Shown here: piece after piece, positions 33,189 to 42,611 of the stretch
Position numbering within the stretch: position 1 is the first letter of the stretch
Layout of the letters: each line of letters begins with the position of its first letter
Origin: Pusillimonas caeni
GTDB lineage: Bacteria > Pseudomonadota > Gammaproteobacteria > Burkholderiales > Burkholderiaceae_B
DNA length: 64,000 bases
Reading direction: 5' to 3'
Assembly (NCBI RefSeq): GCF_003545815.1
Contig: NZ_PDUW01000002.1
Coordinates: forward strand, 372,001-436,000
The notes under the pieces: generated by a model
The model's database searches: none
What the model saw: the letters and a program-made list of their open reading frames with translations, nothing else
Told to the model about the DNA's origin: nothing
Position numbers and translations under genes: made by a program

Positions 33189-34715
33189 ATGTCTGTTCAT
33201 GAATCCATCGAAGCCTTTGCGCGCGCAGTCGCCGATGAACTGGGCCCCGAGGCCGTTTCGCTGAGCCACGAAGTCATCGACCGCTACGGCGAGCACACCT
33301 TGCCGGCGCCCGACACCAAGCCCGGCGCGGTCGTGTATCCGGACTCGACGCGGGCGGTGCAGACGCTGGTGCGTCTGGCCAACCGTTTCAGGGTGCCGCT
33401 GTTTCCCATCAGCAACGGACAGAACATCGGCCTGGGCACGCGCTCGCCGGTGCGGGCCGGCCAGGTCGTCGTCGATCTGGGCCGGCGCATGAACAAGATT
33501 CTGGAAGTCAACGAGAAGCTGGGTTATTGCGTGATCGAGCCCGGGGTCAGCTTTCAGGCTCTGTACGACGAGCTGCGCAACCGCGACAGCAAGCTGATGA
33601 TGTCGCCGACCGCCGGCCCGGTCCAGGGCAGCGTGCTGGCCAACGCCCTGGACAAGGGCGGCGGCTGCGGCGCCTATGCCGACCATTTCGGCATGAGCTG
33701 CGGGCTGGAGATCGTGCTGGGCAACGGCGAGGTCATCCGGACGGGCGACGGCGCCCTGGCGGGAGACCAGCATCCCAACTGGCACGTGTCCAAGTACAGC
33801 TTCGGTCCCTTCCTGGACGGCCTGTTCTCGCAGTCCAACTTCGGCATCGTGACGCGCATGGGCGTGTGGCTGATGCCCAGGCCGCCGCACATCGAACCTT
33901 TCTTCTTCACCTTCGAGGAAGACGACAGCCTGGGCGAGATCATCGACCTGATCCGTCCGCTCAAGCAGTCCAATTTCGTGCCGACCTTGATACGTGCCAA
34001 CAACGAGCTGTACTTGCTTTCCTCCGGCGAGACCAATCCGGAGTATGCCGCCAGCGCGGGCAAGCGGACCCTGTCCGACGAAGGCCGGCGCGCCTTGCGC
34101 AAGAAGCACGGCATAGGCGCGTGGACGGTGTCGGGCGCGTTCTATGGCGCGAGCCAGGCGGCGCTGGCGCCCAACATCGAGCGCTTGCGGCGCCATTTCA
34201 CGGCATCCGGAGCGGGCCGGTGGATTCCGCTGGACGAGGCCGAGCAGATCGGTCCCTTGCACATCGCCATCAGCTCGAATACGGGCGTGCCGACGAACAA
34301 CGAGCTGAAGATGCTGAGCTGGCGGCCCGGCGGCGGCATCATCTGGCTGTCCACCGGCTTGCCCATGCTCGGCGACATGGCGGCACAGTTCCAGCGCGAG
34401 GCCCGCCGCATCTGCGAGTCCAACGGCCTGGAATACATGCTGTCCAACGTATGCGGCCCGCGCTTCGCCCGAGGCATCCACTCGCTGATCTACAACCGCG
34501 AGGACGCGGACGAGGCGCGGCGGGCCGACGCTTGCTACCGCCAGCTGGCGGAGTTCTACGCCTCGCATGGCGTCTTCGTCGGGCGCGCGCCGACGCTGTA
34601 CCAGGGCTTCCACCACGACCAGCGCATGAGCGAGCTGAACGATGCGTGCCATGCCATCAAGCAGGCGCTGGACCCCAACGGGGTGATCGCACCGGGCAAG
34701 TACGGCATAGCTTGA
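33189..34715 (+). CDS. VAO/PCMH-type FAD-linked oxidoreductase
   Basis: This is a 508-aa flavoprotein with an N-terminal FAD_binding_4 domain (VVYPDSTRAVQTLVRLANRF, PISNGQNIGLGTRSPV, SPTAGPVQGSVLANALDKGGG, FGIVTRMGVWLMPRP) and a C-terminal cap ending DPNGVIAPGKYGIA. The overall pattern resembles 4-cresol methylhydroxylase flavoprotein and vanillyl-alcohol oxidase, which oxidise 4-alkylphenols or aromatic alcohols. From memory, the Tyr-Arg pair that grips the phenolate in those enzymes stands near the C-terminus; here the place reads GVFVGRAPTLY, so a phenol substrate is uncertain. It is 23 bp downstream of the GlcF-like gene and probably hands electrons to it. Confidence 0.8.
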   Translation: MSVHESIEAFARAVADELGPEAVSLSHEVIDRYGEHTLPAPDTKPGAVVYPDSTRAVQTLVRLANRFRVPLFPISNGQNIGLGTRSPVRAGQVVVDLGRRMNKILEVNEKLGYCVIEPGVSFQALYDELRNRDSKLMMSPTAGPVQGSVLANALDKGGGCGAYADHFGMSCGLEIVLGNGEVIRTGDGALAGDQHPNWHVSKYSFGPFLDGLFSQSNFGIVTRMGVWLMPRPPHIEPFFFTFEEDDSLGEIIDLIRPLKQSNFVPTLIRANNELYLLSSGETNPEYAASAGKRTLSDEGRRALRKKHGIGAWTVSGAFYGASQAALAPNIERLRRHFTASGAGRWIPLDEAEQIGPLHIAISSNTGVPTNNELKMLSWRPGGGIIWLSTGLPMLGDMAAQFQREARRICESNGLEYMLSNVCGPRFARGIHSLIYNREDADEARRADACYRQLAEFYASHGVFVGRAPTLYQGFHHDQRMSELNDACHAIKQALDPNGVIAPGKYGIA

Positions 34716-34741
34716 TCGGATAAGAAGGCAAGAGGAAGGCG

Positions 34742-36232
34742 ATGGCACTGGAACAACATGAGATCGATGCGTTGCGCGAGGCGCCTGTCGCGCGCGGACG
34801 CAACTTCATCTCCGGCGATTGGCGCGACAGCCAGGGCGGGGGCGAGATCGAAGTGGTCAGCCCCGGCACGGGACGCGCATTCACGACGATAGTCGACAGT
34901 TCGGAAGCGGACGCGCGGGAGGCCATACGCGCCGCGCGCGCCAGCTTCGATGGCGGCGCCTGGTCGCGCACGGCGCCGGCCCAGCGCAAAGCGGTGCTGT
35001 TCCGGCTGGCCGCGCTGATAGAGCGCCATGCACTGGAACTGGCGGTGCTGGGCGTACGCGACAACGGTACCGAGATCAGCATGGCCTACGGCGCCGAGCC
35101 GGGCAGCGCGGCGGCGACCTTCCGTTTCTACGCCGAGGCGCTGGACAAGATTCATGGCGACATCACGCCCACGCCCTCGGCCATACTCAGCCTGATCCAT
35201 CGCGAGCCGGTGGGCGTCGTCGGGGCCATCGTGCCGTGGAATTTTCCGCTGATGATAGGCGCCTGGAAAGTGGCGCCGGCGCTGGCGGCGGGCAACTCCG
35301 TCGTACTCAAGCCGTCGGAGCATGCGTCGCTGACGCTGCTGCGGCTGGCCGAGCTGGCCGTGCAGGCCGGCGTGCCGCCGGGCGTGCTGAACGTCGTGAC
35401 GGGGCAGGGGGCGACGGCGGGGCGCGCCATCGGCCTGAGCCATGACGTGGACGTGCTGACTTTCACCGGCTCCGGCGCGGTGGGCCGGCATTTGCTGCGC
35501 TATGCCGCCGATTCCAATTTCAAACAGGTGCACCTAGAGCTGGGCGGCAAGTCGCCCAATGTGGTGTTCGAGGACTGCGGCGACCTGGCCGACGTGGCGC
35601 GCCAGTCCGCACGCGGCATCTTCGCGAACTCGGGCCAGGTCTGCGTGGCGGGCAGCCGGCTGCTGGTGCAGGAGCGCATTTACGACGAGTTCGTGGCCGA
35701 GATGGCTGCGCAGGCCCGGGCCACGGTGGTGGGCGATCCGCTCAGCCTGTCCAGCCAGGTCGGCGCGATCGGCACCGCCTTGCAGCTGGAGAAAAACCAG
35801 GACTTCGTCGAACGCGCGGTAGCGGCGGGCGATCGTGTCGCCGCGGGCGGCAGCCGGATGGCGCGCGAGGGTTTCTTCTTCGAGCCGACGGTCATCGAGG
35901 CGGCATCGCGGGACAGCCCCTTGGTGCGCGAAGAGGTGTTCGGCCCGGTGCTGGCGGTGCAGCGTTTCCGCGACGAGGACGAGGCCGTGCGCCTGGCCAA
36001 TGACAGCGTCTATGGGCTGGCCTCGGGCGTCTGGACGCAGAACATCGGCAGGGCGCATCGCATGGTCAGGCGCCTGCAGGCCGGCGTGGTGCATGTCAAT
36101 TGCTACGGCGGCGCCGACATCACCGCGCCGCTGGTGGGACAGAAGCAGTCGGGCAACGGCTTCGACCGTTCGCTGGCCGCGCTCGAAAAGTACCAGAAGC
36201 GCAAGACGGCCTGGATACGCATAGAACCGTGA
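34742..36232 (+). CDS. Aldehyde dehydrogenase
   Basis: This 496-aa NAD(P)-dependent aldehyde dehydrogenase has all landmarks: PWNFP (N167), K190 in VVLKPSEHA, the FTGSGAVG nucleotide turn at 241-248, general base E266 (LELGGKSPN), nucleophile C301 (ANSGQVCVAGSR) and EEVFGPVLAV. It oxidises an aldehyde to its acid. Placed between a VAO-type flavoprotein and a GMC oxidoreductase, both of which make carbonyl products from alcohols, it likely completes an alcohol-to-acid oxidation in this operon. Confidence 0.94.
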   Translation: MALEQHEIDALREAPVARGRNFISGDWRDSQGGGEIEVVSPGTGRAFTTIVDSSEADAREAIRAARASFDGGAWSRTAPAQRKAVLFRLAALIERHALELAVLGVRDNGTEISMAYGAEPGSAAATFRFYAEALDKIHGDITPTPSAILSLIHREPVGVVGAIVPWNFPLMIGAWKVAPALAAGNSVVLKPSEHASLTLLRLAELAVQAGVPPGVLNVVTGQGATAGRAIGLSHDVDVLTFTGSGAVGRHLLRYAADSNFKQVHLELGGKSPNVVFEDCGDLADVARQSARGIFANSGQVCVAGSRLLVQERIYDEFVAEMAAQARATVVGDPLSLSSQVGAIGTALQLEKNQDFVERAVAAGDRVAAGGSRMAREGFFFEPTVIEAASRDSPLVREEVFGPVLAVQRFRDEDEAVRLANDSVYGLASGVWTQNIGRAHRMVRRLQAGVVHVNCYGGADITAPLVGQKQSGNGFDRSLAALEKYQKRKTAWIRIEP

Positions 36233-36326
36233 CGAAAACAGGCAAACCATGGCTGGCGGACCCGTGCGCAATCATCAGGCGCTGAACGCGGGCCGGCCGG
36301 CAAGAAACAGTGTGGAATAACAAAAA

Positions 36327-37928
36327 ATGGCTCAGGATCGCTTCGATTTCATCGTCGTGGGGGCAGGTTCCGCGGGTGCGGCGCTCGCGGCACGGCTAAG
36401 CGAGAATCCCAAGGTTTCGGTGCTGCTGCTGGAAGCGGGGCGGGCCGCCAGATCCCATTGGGTGGACTGGCCCATAGGCGTTTTCAAGACAGTGGGCAAC
36501 CCGCGCTACGACTGGTGTTTCCAGACCGAGCCCGAGCCGCAGCTGGCCGGCCGCCGCATTCCCTGGCCGCGCGGCAAGGGGTTGGGCGGCTCCAGCCTGA
36601 TCAACGGCATGCTGTACTTGCGGGGCCACCGCAATGACTACGACCAATGGCAAGCGCAAGGCAATCCCGGCTGGGGCTGGCGCGACGTGCTGCCGTCCTT
36701 CGAGCGGGCCTACGGCACAGGCAAGGGGGCCGTGCTCATTTCCGAGCTGCCCCGCGACGGGCTTTCCGAGGCTTTCATCGAGGCCGCCGGACGGCATGGC
36801 ATACGCCGCACTGAAGATTTCAATACCGGCGACAATTCGGGCGCGGGCTATCTGAGGATCAATACCAATCGCGGGCGGCGCGACAGCACGGCGCGCGCCT
36901 ATCTGGACCCGGCCCGGCGGCGGCCGAACCTGACGATACATACCGATTGCCACGTTGCCAAGGTGCTGTTTGAGGGTAAGCGCGCGGTAGGGGTTGCGTA
37001 CAGCCAGCGCGGCGCGAAGCGGAAGGCCTGGGCCGGTAGGGAAGTCATACTCAGCGCGGGCGCCATCCAGTCGCCGCAGATTCTGCAGCTGTCCGGTGTC
37101 GGGCCGGCGGCGCTGCTGCAAGAGCACGCCATACCGCTCGTGCACGACTTGCCCGGCGTCGGCGAGAATCTGCAGGACCATCTGAACATCCGCCTGATGT
37201 TCCGCTGCGACGGCGTGGAAACGCTGAACGGCATCGCCCATTCGAAGCTCAAGCAGTTGCGCGAAGGCTTGCGCTACGTGTTCAAGCGCGAAGGGGCGAT
37301 CGCGTCGGGCATCTTCCGCGCCGGCGCGTTCTTCTCCAGCTCGGCTGCGCCGCAGGACTGGCCGGACGCCCAGATCCATCTGGCCCTGACGAGCTTCGAC
37401 CGTCCCGACCAAGGCCCCCACCGCTTTCCCGGCATCACGCTGGCCGTGTGCCTGCTGCGCCCTGCCAGTACCGGCCGCATCGCCATCCGCAGCGCCGACC
37501 CGGCAGCGGCACCCAGGATAGAGGCCGGCTACCTGTCGGCCGAGCAAGACCGCCGGCTGGCGCTGGAACTGGTGAAGCGGGTGCGCGAGATCGCGCAGAC
37601 CGAACCGCTGAGCCGCTACATCAGCGCGGCTTACGAGCCCGCCGCCTCGGCGACCTCCGACGAGCAGCTCGAGGACTGGATACGGCAGAAGTCCGTGAGC
37701 ATCTACCATCCGGTCGGCACCTGCGCGATGGGCCCGGCGGAGAAGGCCGCCGCCGCCGTCGACGCGCGCTTGCGCGTGCACGGCCTGAACGCCTTGCGCG
37801 TCGCCGACGCGTCCATCATGCCCACCATCGTGTCGGGCAATACGAATGCGCCCAGCATCATGATAGGCGAGCATGCCGCCCGGATGATCATGGCGGACCA
37901 TGGCCTGTCGCCAGGGCCCGCCCAGTGA
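36327..37928 (+). CDS. GMC-family oxidoreductase (alcohol/choline dehydrogenase type)
   Basis: The 533-aa flavoenzyme has the FAD motif VVGAGSAGAALAARLSE at about residues 10-26 and the first GMC signature GLGGSSLINGMLYLRG. The second signature is SAGAIQSPQILQLSGVG, and the C-terminal active-site block has the likely base H461 (HPVGTCAMG) and the NTNAPSIMIGEHAA segment. It oxidises a primary alcohol to an aldehyde with electrons passed to the membrane chain. It follows the aldehyde dehydrogenase gene and precedes a Liv-type importer, so the substrate is probably the imported compound or a derivative. Confidence 0.93.
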   Translation: MAQDRFDFIVVGAGSAGAALAARLSENPKVSVLLLEAGRAARSHWVDWPIGVFKTVGNPRYDWCFQTEPEPQLAGRRIPWPRGKGLGGSSLINGMLYLRGHRNDYDQWQAQGNPGWGWRDVLPSFERAYGTGKGAVLISELPRDGLSEAFIEAAGRHGIRRTEDFNTGDNSGAGYLRINTNRGRRDSTARAYLDPARRRPNLTIHTDCHVAKVLFEGKRAVGVAYSQRGAKRKAWAGREVILSAGAIQSPQILQLSGVGPAALLQEHAIPLVHDLPGVGENLQDHLNIRLMFRCDGVETLNGIAHSKLKQLREGLRYVFKREGAIASGIFRAGAFFSSSAAPQDWPDAQIHLALTSFDRPDQGPHRFPGITLAVCLLRPASTGRIAIRSADPAAAPRIEAGYLSAEQDRRLALELVKRVREIAQTEPLSRYISAAYEPAASATSDEQLEDWIRQKSVSIYHPVGTCAMGPAEKAAAAVDARLRVHGLNALRVADASIMPTIVSGNTNAPSIMIGEHAARMIMADHGLSPGPAQ

Positions 37929-37968
37929 GTGTTACGCCTTGCAGTCAAACATACCAGGAGACTCAATC

Positions 37969-39159
37969 ATGACGATGTTCGGAACCTCCCGTGCCGCGTT
38001 CGGCACGGCGGCATTGATCGCGGCGCTGGGCGTGTCCCAGCCCGCTTGGGCGGATACCGTAAAAATCGGTTTCCTGAGCACGCTGTCCGGGCCCGCGTCG
38101 GCGCTGGGCATGGACATCCGGGACGGCTTCAATCTCGCCCTGAAGCACAATGAGGGCCGTCTGGGCGGCCTGGACGCCAAGGTCATCGTCATGGACGACC
38201 AGCAAAGCCCGGATGCGGCCAAGCAGACCACCGACCGGCTGATCAAGCGCGAAAAAGTGGACTTCATGACCGGCATCGTCTTCTCCAACGTGATGCTGGC
38301 CGTGGCGCCGCCCATTTTCGCGAGCAAGACCTATTACATCAGCTCCAATGCCGGGCCTTCTCAGCTTGCCGGCAAGCAATGCAATCCGTACTTCTTCAGC
38401 GCCTCGTACCAGAACGACAATATGCACGAGGCCGTGGGCCAGGTCGTGCAGGACCGCGGCTTCAAGAAGGTGGCGCTGCTGGCGCCCAACTATCCGGGCG
38501 GGCGCGATGCCATCGACGGTTTCAAGCGCTACTACAAAGGCGACGTCGCGGCGGAGATCCTGACGCCCTTGCAGCAGCTGGATTACGGCACCGAGCTGTC
38601 GCAGATACGCGCCTCGGGCGCGGACGCGCTGTTCTTCTTCCTGCCCGGCGGCCTGGGCATCAACTTCATCAAGCAGTTCACCAGCGCGGGCCTGGGCGAC
38701 AAGATCGCGCTGTTCGGGCCGGGCTTCTCGGCCGACGAGGACGTGCTGTCCGCCGTGGGCGACGCGGCCGTGGGCATGTTCAATGCCGACCTGTGGGCCC
38801 ATGACCTGCCCAACGATGCCAACAGGCGTTTCGTGGCCGACTTCCGGAAAGAGTACGGGCGCATGCCTTCCTCGTATGCCGCGCGCGGCTATGACACGGC
38901 GCAGCTGATCGGCGCCGCCATCGAGCAGGTAAACGGCAATCTCAAGGACAAGGAAGCGCTGGGCAAGGCCTTGAAGCAGGCCGACTTCACCTCGGTGCGC
39001 GGCCCGTTCTCGTTCAACACCAATCACTTTCCGATCCAGAACTACTACTTGCGCCAGGTCATCAAGGACGACCAGGGGCATGTGACCAACAAGCTGATCG
39101 GCACGGTGATGGAAAAGCATGGCGACGCCTACGCGCAAGAGTGCGGCATGGGCGGCTGA
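37969..39159 (+). CDS. Liv-type ABC importer periplasmic binding protein
   Basis: The 396-aa Peripla_BP_6-type protein has AGGAG before the ATG at 37969 and a signal peptide cleaved near AWADTVK. Family blocks are VKIGFLSTLSGPASALGMDIRDGF, VDFMTGIVFSNVMLAVAPPI and YAARGYDTAQLIGAAIEQV. It binds the substrate for the LivHMGF-type membrane complex encoded next. The two-Cys-bearing segment AGKQCNPYFF and C-terminal ECGMGG may form a disulfide. The ligand is unknown; oxidases upstream suggest an aromatic or other alcohol or acid and not an amino acid. Confidence 0.93.
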   Translation: MTMFGTSRAAFGTAALIAALGVSQPAWADTVKIGFLSTLSGPASALGMDIRDGFNLALKHNEGRLGGLDAKVIVMDDQQSPDAAKQTTDRLIKREKVDFMTGIVFSNVMLAVAPPIFASKTYYISSNAGPSQLAGKQCNPYFFSASYQNDNMHEAVGQVVQDRGFKKVALLAPNYPGGRDAIDGFKRYYKGDVAAEILTPLQQLDYGTELSQIRASGADALFFFLPGGLGINFIKQFTSAGLGDKIALFGPGFSADEDVLSAVGDAAVGMFNADLWAHDLPNDANRRFVADFRKEYGRMPSSYAARGYDTAQLIGAAIEQVNGNLKDKEALGKALKQADFTSVRGPFSFNTNHFPIQNYYLRQVIKDDQGHVTNKLIGTVMEKHGDAYAQECGMGG

Positions 39160-39172
39160 ACAGGCCTCGGAT

Positions 39173-40093
39173 ATGGATTCGATACTGATACTCGAACAAC
39201 TGCTGAACGGCCTGCAATTCGGCCTGATGCTGTTCCTGTTGGCCGCCGGCCTGACGCTGGTGTTCGGCATCATGGACATGGTCAACCTGGCGCACGGCTC
39301 GCTGTACATGATAGGCGCCTACCTGATTGCCACGATCGCGGCCGCCAGCGGATCGTTCTGGCTGGGGCTGGGCGCGGGCATCACCGCCACCTGCGTCATC
39401 GGGATGCTGCTGGAAAGAACCATACTCCAGCGCTTTTATCACCGCGACCATCTGGCTCAGGTGATGGGCACTTTCGCCATTCTGCTGATGGCCAACGAGG
39501 CGGTGCGCATGATCTGGGGCACCCAGCCCATGCAGCTCAATGCGCCCGCCGCGCTGGCCGGCCCGGTGACGCTGCTGCCGGGCCTGTCCTATTCCGCCTA
39601 CCGCCTGTTCATCATACTGGTGGGGCTGCTGGTGGCGGGCCTGATGTATTTGCTGATCACGCGTACCCGCCTCGGCATGCAGGTCAGGGCGGGCGCGTCC
39701 AACCGCGAGATGGCCCTGGCCATGGGCACGAACGTGCGCTGGCTGTTCACCGCCTTGTTCGTCTTCGGCGCCGGCCTGTGCGCACTGGCCGGCGGCATGC
39801 TGGGGCCCATTCTGGCGGTGCAGGTCGGCATGGGCGAAAGCATTCTGATCCCGGCTTTCGTGGTCATCGTCATAGGCGGCATCGGCTCCATCCGGGGCGC
39901 GTTGCTGGGGGCGTTGCTGATAGGCCTGGTGGACACGGCCGGCCGAACGCTGATTCCACTGTTCTTCGCCCGCATCATGGCGCCGGACCTGGCCGCCAAC
40001 GCCGGCCCGGCGGTCGCGTCCATCCTCGTCTATGTCCTGATGGCGGCTGTCCTGTTCTTCAAGCCGGACGGCTTGTTTCCGGCGAGGGGGTAG
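39173..40093 (+). CDS. Liv-type ABC importer permease (LivH-like)
   Basis: A 306-aa permease with about eight membrane segments. Blocks LLNGLQFGLMLFLLAAGLTLVFGIMDMVNLAHGSLYM and AFVVIVIGGIGSIRGALLGALLIGLVDT are hallmarks of LivH proteins. The start at 39173 is the Met just ahead of these (MDSILILEQLL); the frame extends upstream inside the binding-protein gene. It pairs with the LivM-like protein encoded next. Confidence 0.94.
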   Translation: MDSILILEQLLNGLQFGLMLFLLAAGLTLVFGIMDMVNLAHGSLYMIGAYLIATIAAASGSFWLGLGAGITATCVIGMLLERTILQRFYHRDHLAQVMGTFAILLMANEAVRMIWGTQPMQLNAPAALAGPVTLLPGLSYSAYRLFIILVGLLVAGLMYLLITRTRLGMQVRAGASNREMALAMGTNVRWLFTALFVFGAGLCALAGGMLGPILAVQVGMGESILIPAFVVIVIGGIGSIRGALLGALLIGLVDTAGRTLIPLFFARIMAPDLAANAGPAVASILVYVLMAAVLFFKPDGLFPARG

Positions 40094-40096
40094 GCG

Positions 40097-41083
40097 ATGG
40101 CCGAGCACAAGAGCATTCTGGACCATCGCCTGCACGCGGCGGTCGCCGTGCCGCTACTGCTGATGGCAGCGGCCTTGCCCTGGCTGCTGGAAGCGCTGGA
40201 AATGGACTTCTTTACTGCGGTGGCCAGCCGCATCCTGATCTTCGCGCTGGCCGCCACCAGCCTGAATCTGATCCTGGGATTCGGCGGCATGGTCAGTTTC
40301 GGCCACGCGGCGTTCGTGGGCATAGGCGCTTATACGGTGGGCATTCTGATGCAGTACGACCTCGCCTCGGCCTGGGTCGGCTGGCCCCTGGCGGTGGCGC
40401 TGGGAGGCCTGTTCGCGTTGGCGATAGGCGCCATCAGCCTGCGCACCAAGGGGGTGTATTTCATCATGATCACGCTGGCGTTCGCGCAGATGCTGTTCTA
40501 CCTGATGGTGTCCCTGAAGGCCTACGGCGGCGAGGACGGCATGTCGCTGATGCAGCGTTCGGAACTGGGCCTGGGGCTGGATCTGGCGTCGGACACACAG
40601 TTCTATTATGTCGTGCTGGCCCTGTTCGTGCTGGCGTTCATCCTCATCCAGCGCCTGCTGAATGCCCGTTTCGGGCACGTGCTGATGGGCATACGCGAGA
40701 ACGAGACGCGCATGCAAGCGCTGGGATTCCCGGTGTACCGCTACAAGCTGACGGCGTTTACGCTGGCCGGCGCGATGGCGGCGCTGGCCGGCGCGCTGCT
40801 GGCCAACCAGTCCAACTACGTCAGCCCGGCCGCCATGCAGTGGAGCCAGTCCGGCATGCTGCTGATCATGGTGATCCTGGGCGGCGTGGGCTATCTGTAC
40901 GGCGGGCTGCTCGGCGCCGCGGCGCTGCTGCTGGTCGAGGAGACCCTGTTGGGCTATACCGTGCACTGGCAGTTCTATCTGGGCGCCTTGCTGCTGCTGG
41001 TCGTGCTCGTGGCGCCCAACGGCTTGCTCAGCCTGCCGCGGCGCTTGGGCCGGTGGCGGCGCACACAGGAGGCGAAAGCATGA
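40097..41083 (+). CDS. Liv-type ABC importer permease (LivM-like)
   Basis: A 328-aa permease with the LivM blocks ASRILIFALAATSLNLILGFGGMVSFGHAAFVGIGAY and GIRENETRMQALGFPVYRYKLTAFTLAGAMA, the latter the cytoplasmic loop that contacts the ATPases. It begins 3 bp after the LivH-like stop and overlaps the LivG-like start by ATGA. Confidence 0.94.
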   Translation: MAEHKSILDHRLHAAVAVPLLLMAAALPWLLEALEMDFFTAVASRILIFALAATSLNLILGFGGMVSFGHAAFVGIGAYTVGILMQYDLASAWVGWPLAVALGGLFALAIGAISLRTKGVYFIMITLAFAQMLFYLMVSLKAYGGEDGMSLMQRSELGLGLDLASDTQFYYVVLALFVLAFILIQRLLNARFGHVLMGIRENETRMQALGFPVYRYKLTAFTLAGAMAALAGALLANQSNYVSPAAMQWSQSGMLLIMVILGGVGYLYGGLLGAAALLLVEETLLGYTVHWQFYLGALLLLVVLVAPNGLLSLPRRLGRWRRTQEAKA

Positions 41084-41883
41084 CGGCGGCCAAGGCGATA
41101 CTGGACGTGCGCGACCTGGTCAAGCGCTTCGGCGGGCTGGTGGCCACCGACCACGCCAATCTGCAGGTGCGGGAAGGCGAGCTGCATGCCTTGATCGGCC
41201 CCAACGGCGCGGGCAAGACGACCCTGATCCACCAGTTGTCGGGCGCCTTGGCGCCCACCGGCGGCCGCATAGTCTTCGACGGCGCCGACGCGACCGATTG
41301 GCCCATGCATAGGCGCGTGCACGCCGGCCTGGTGCGTTCTTACCAGATCACATCGATATTCAAGCGCCTGTCGGTGCTGGACAACCTGGCGCTGGCCATC
41401 CAGTCCCGCTCGGGCGGCAACATGCGCTTCTGGCGTCCGGCCCGCGCGGAGCGCGAGCGCTACGAAGCCGCGGCCGAGGTGGCGCGGCGGGTGGGCCTGG
41501 CCCAACGCCAGGACAGGCTGGCGGGCAATCTTTCCCACGGCGAGCAGCGCCAGCTCGAAGTGGGCATGGTGCTGGCCCTGCGGCCGCGCCTGATGCTGCT
41601 TGACGAACCCATGGCCGGCATGGGGCCGGACGAATCCGGGCGCATGGTCGAGTTGCTGCTGTCGCTCAAGGGAGAGATCACGATGCTGCTCGTCGAGCAC
41701 GATATGGACGCCGTATTCCGCCTCGCCGATCGCGTTTCCACGCTGGTGTTCGGCAAGATCATCGCCACGGGCTCGCCCGAGGACATCCGCAGCAATCCGG
41801 ACGTGCGGCGCGCCTATCTGGGGGATGACGAAGCCGGGCAGTTCAAGGACCTGGGCGTCCCAGCCGCGCGGAAGGCTGTATGA
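41080..41883 (+). CDS. Liv-type ABC importer ATPase (LivG-like)
   Basis: A 267-aa ATPase with Walker A GPNGAGKTT (about residues 39-47), signature NLSHGEQRQLEVGMVLA, Walker B LMLLDEPMAGMG and a H-loop EHDMD. The ATG at 41080 has AGGAGG in front and overlaps the LivM-like stop by ATGA. The frame is open far upstream to 39778, but that stretch runs inside the permease genes in another frame. It overlaps the next ATPase gene by ATGA. Confidence 0.95.
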   Translation: MTAAKAILDVRDLVKRFGGLVATDHANLQVREGELHALIGPNGAGKTTLIHQLSGALAPTGGRIVFDGADATDWPMHRRVHAGLVRSYQITSIFKRLSVLDNLALAIQSRSGGNMRFWRPARAERERYEAAAEVARRVGLAQRQDRLAGNLSHGEQRQLEVGMVLALRPRLMLLDEPMAGMGPDESGRMVELLLSLKGEITMLLVEHDMDAVFRLADRVSTLVFGKIIATGSPEDIRSNPDVRRAYLGDDEAGQFKDLGVPAARKAV

Positions 41884-42590
41884 GCGCATTGCTGGAAGTG
41901 GAAGGGATCGAGACGGCCTACGGCAGCAGCCAGATCCTGTTCGGCATGGATCTGGCGATAGACGCGGGCGAGGCGGCGACCCTGCTGGGACGCAACGGCA
42001 TGGGCAAGACCACGACCGTGCGCTCCATTCTGGGCCTGACGCGGGCGTGCCGAGGCAGCATCCGCTTTCGCGGCGAGCGGATAGAGGCCTTGGCGCCCGA
42101 CCGCATCGCGCGCATGGGGATGGCGCTCGTGCCGGAAGGCCGGCAGATCTTTCCCAACCTCAGCGTGCGCGAGAACCTGCTGGCCTTTGCGGCCAACCGC
42201 TGCCAGCAGCGCGACGCCTGGACGCTGGAGCGCGTCTATCATCTGTTTCCGCGCCTGCAAGAGCGCCAGGGCAATATGGGCAGCCAGCTGTCCGGCGGCG
42301 AGCAGCAGATGCTGGCGATAGGGCGGGCCTTGATGACCAACCCGTACCTGCTGATTCTGGATGAAGCGACGGAAGGCCTGGCGCCCCTGATCCGGGAGGA
42401 AATCTGGCAGTGCCTGTCCAGCTTACGCGAACAGGGCCAGACCATACTGGTCATCGACAAATACGTCCAGCGGCTGCTGGCCCTGGCCGACCGGCACACC
42501 ATCGTTGAGCGCGGCCGCGTGGTCTGGCGCGGCAGCTCGCGGGAGCTGGCCGGGCAGCCTGAGCTATGGCAGCGCTACATCGGCGTCTAG
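41880..42590 (+). CDS. Liv-type ABC importer ATPase (LivF-like)
   Basis: A 236-aa ATPase of the LivF group: Walker A GRNGMGKTTTVR, ALVPEGRQIFPNLSVRENLL, signature QLSGGEQQMLAIGRALM and Walker B LLILDEATEGLAP. It forms the heterodimeric motor with the LivG-like protein. It is the last gene of the nine-gene run that starts with the GlcF-like gene. Confidence 0.95.
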   Translation: MSALLEVEGIETAYGSSQILFGMDLAIDAGEAATLLGRNGMGKTTTVRSILGLTRACRGSIRFRGERIEALAPDRIARMGMALVPEGRQIFPNLSVRENLLAFAANRCQQRDAWTLERVYHLFPRLQERQGNMGSQLSGGEQQMLAIGRALMTNPYLLILDEATEGLAPLIREEIWQCLSSLREQGQTILVIDKYVQRLLALADRHTIVERGRVVWRGSSRELAGQPELWQRYIGV

Positions 42591-42611
42591 CGCCGCTCGA
42601 GCAGCGTCTTC

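Noticed and set aside
32877-34748. Long antisense open frame opposite the flavoprotein gene
   Set aside because: It is a compositional shadow in GC-rich DNA; the plus-strand flavoprotein has clear family motifs and the antisense protein resembles nothing.
36396-37901. Long antisense open frame opposite the GMC gene
   Set aside because: The plus strand encodes a full GMC oxidoreductase with both signatures; the antisense frame is low-complexity and rich in Arg, Gly and His.
39778-41079. Large N-terminal extension of the LivG-like ATPase
   Set aside because: The extension runs in another frame through both permease genes; the ATPase has its own AGGAGG and ATG at 41080.
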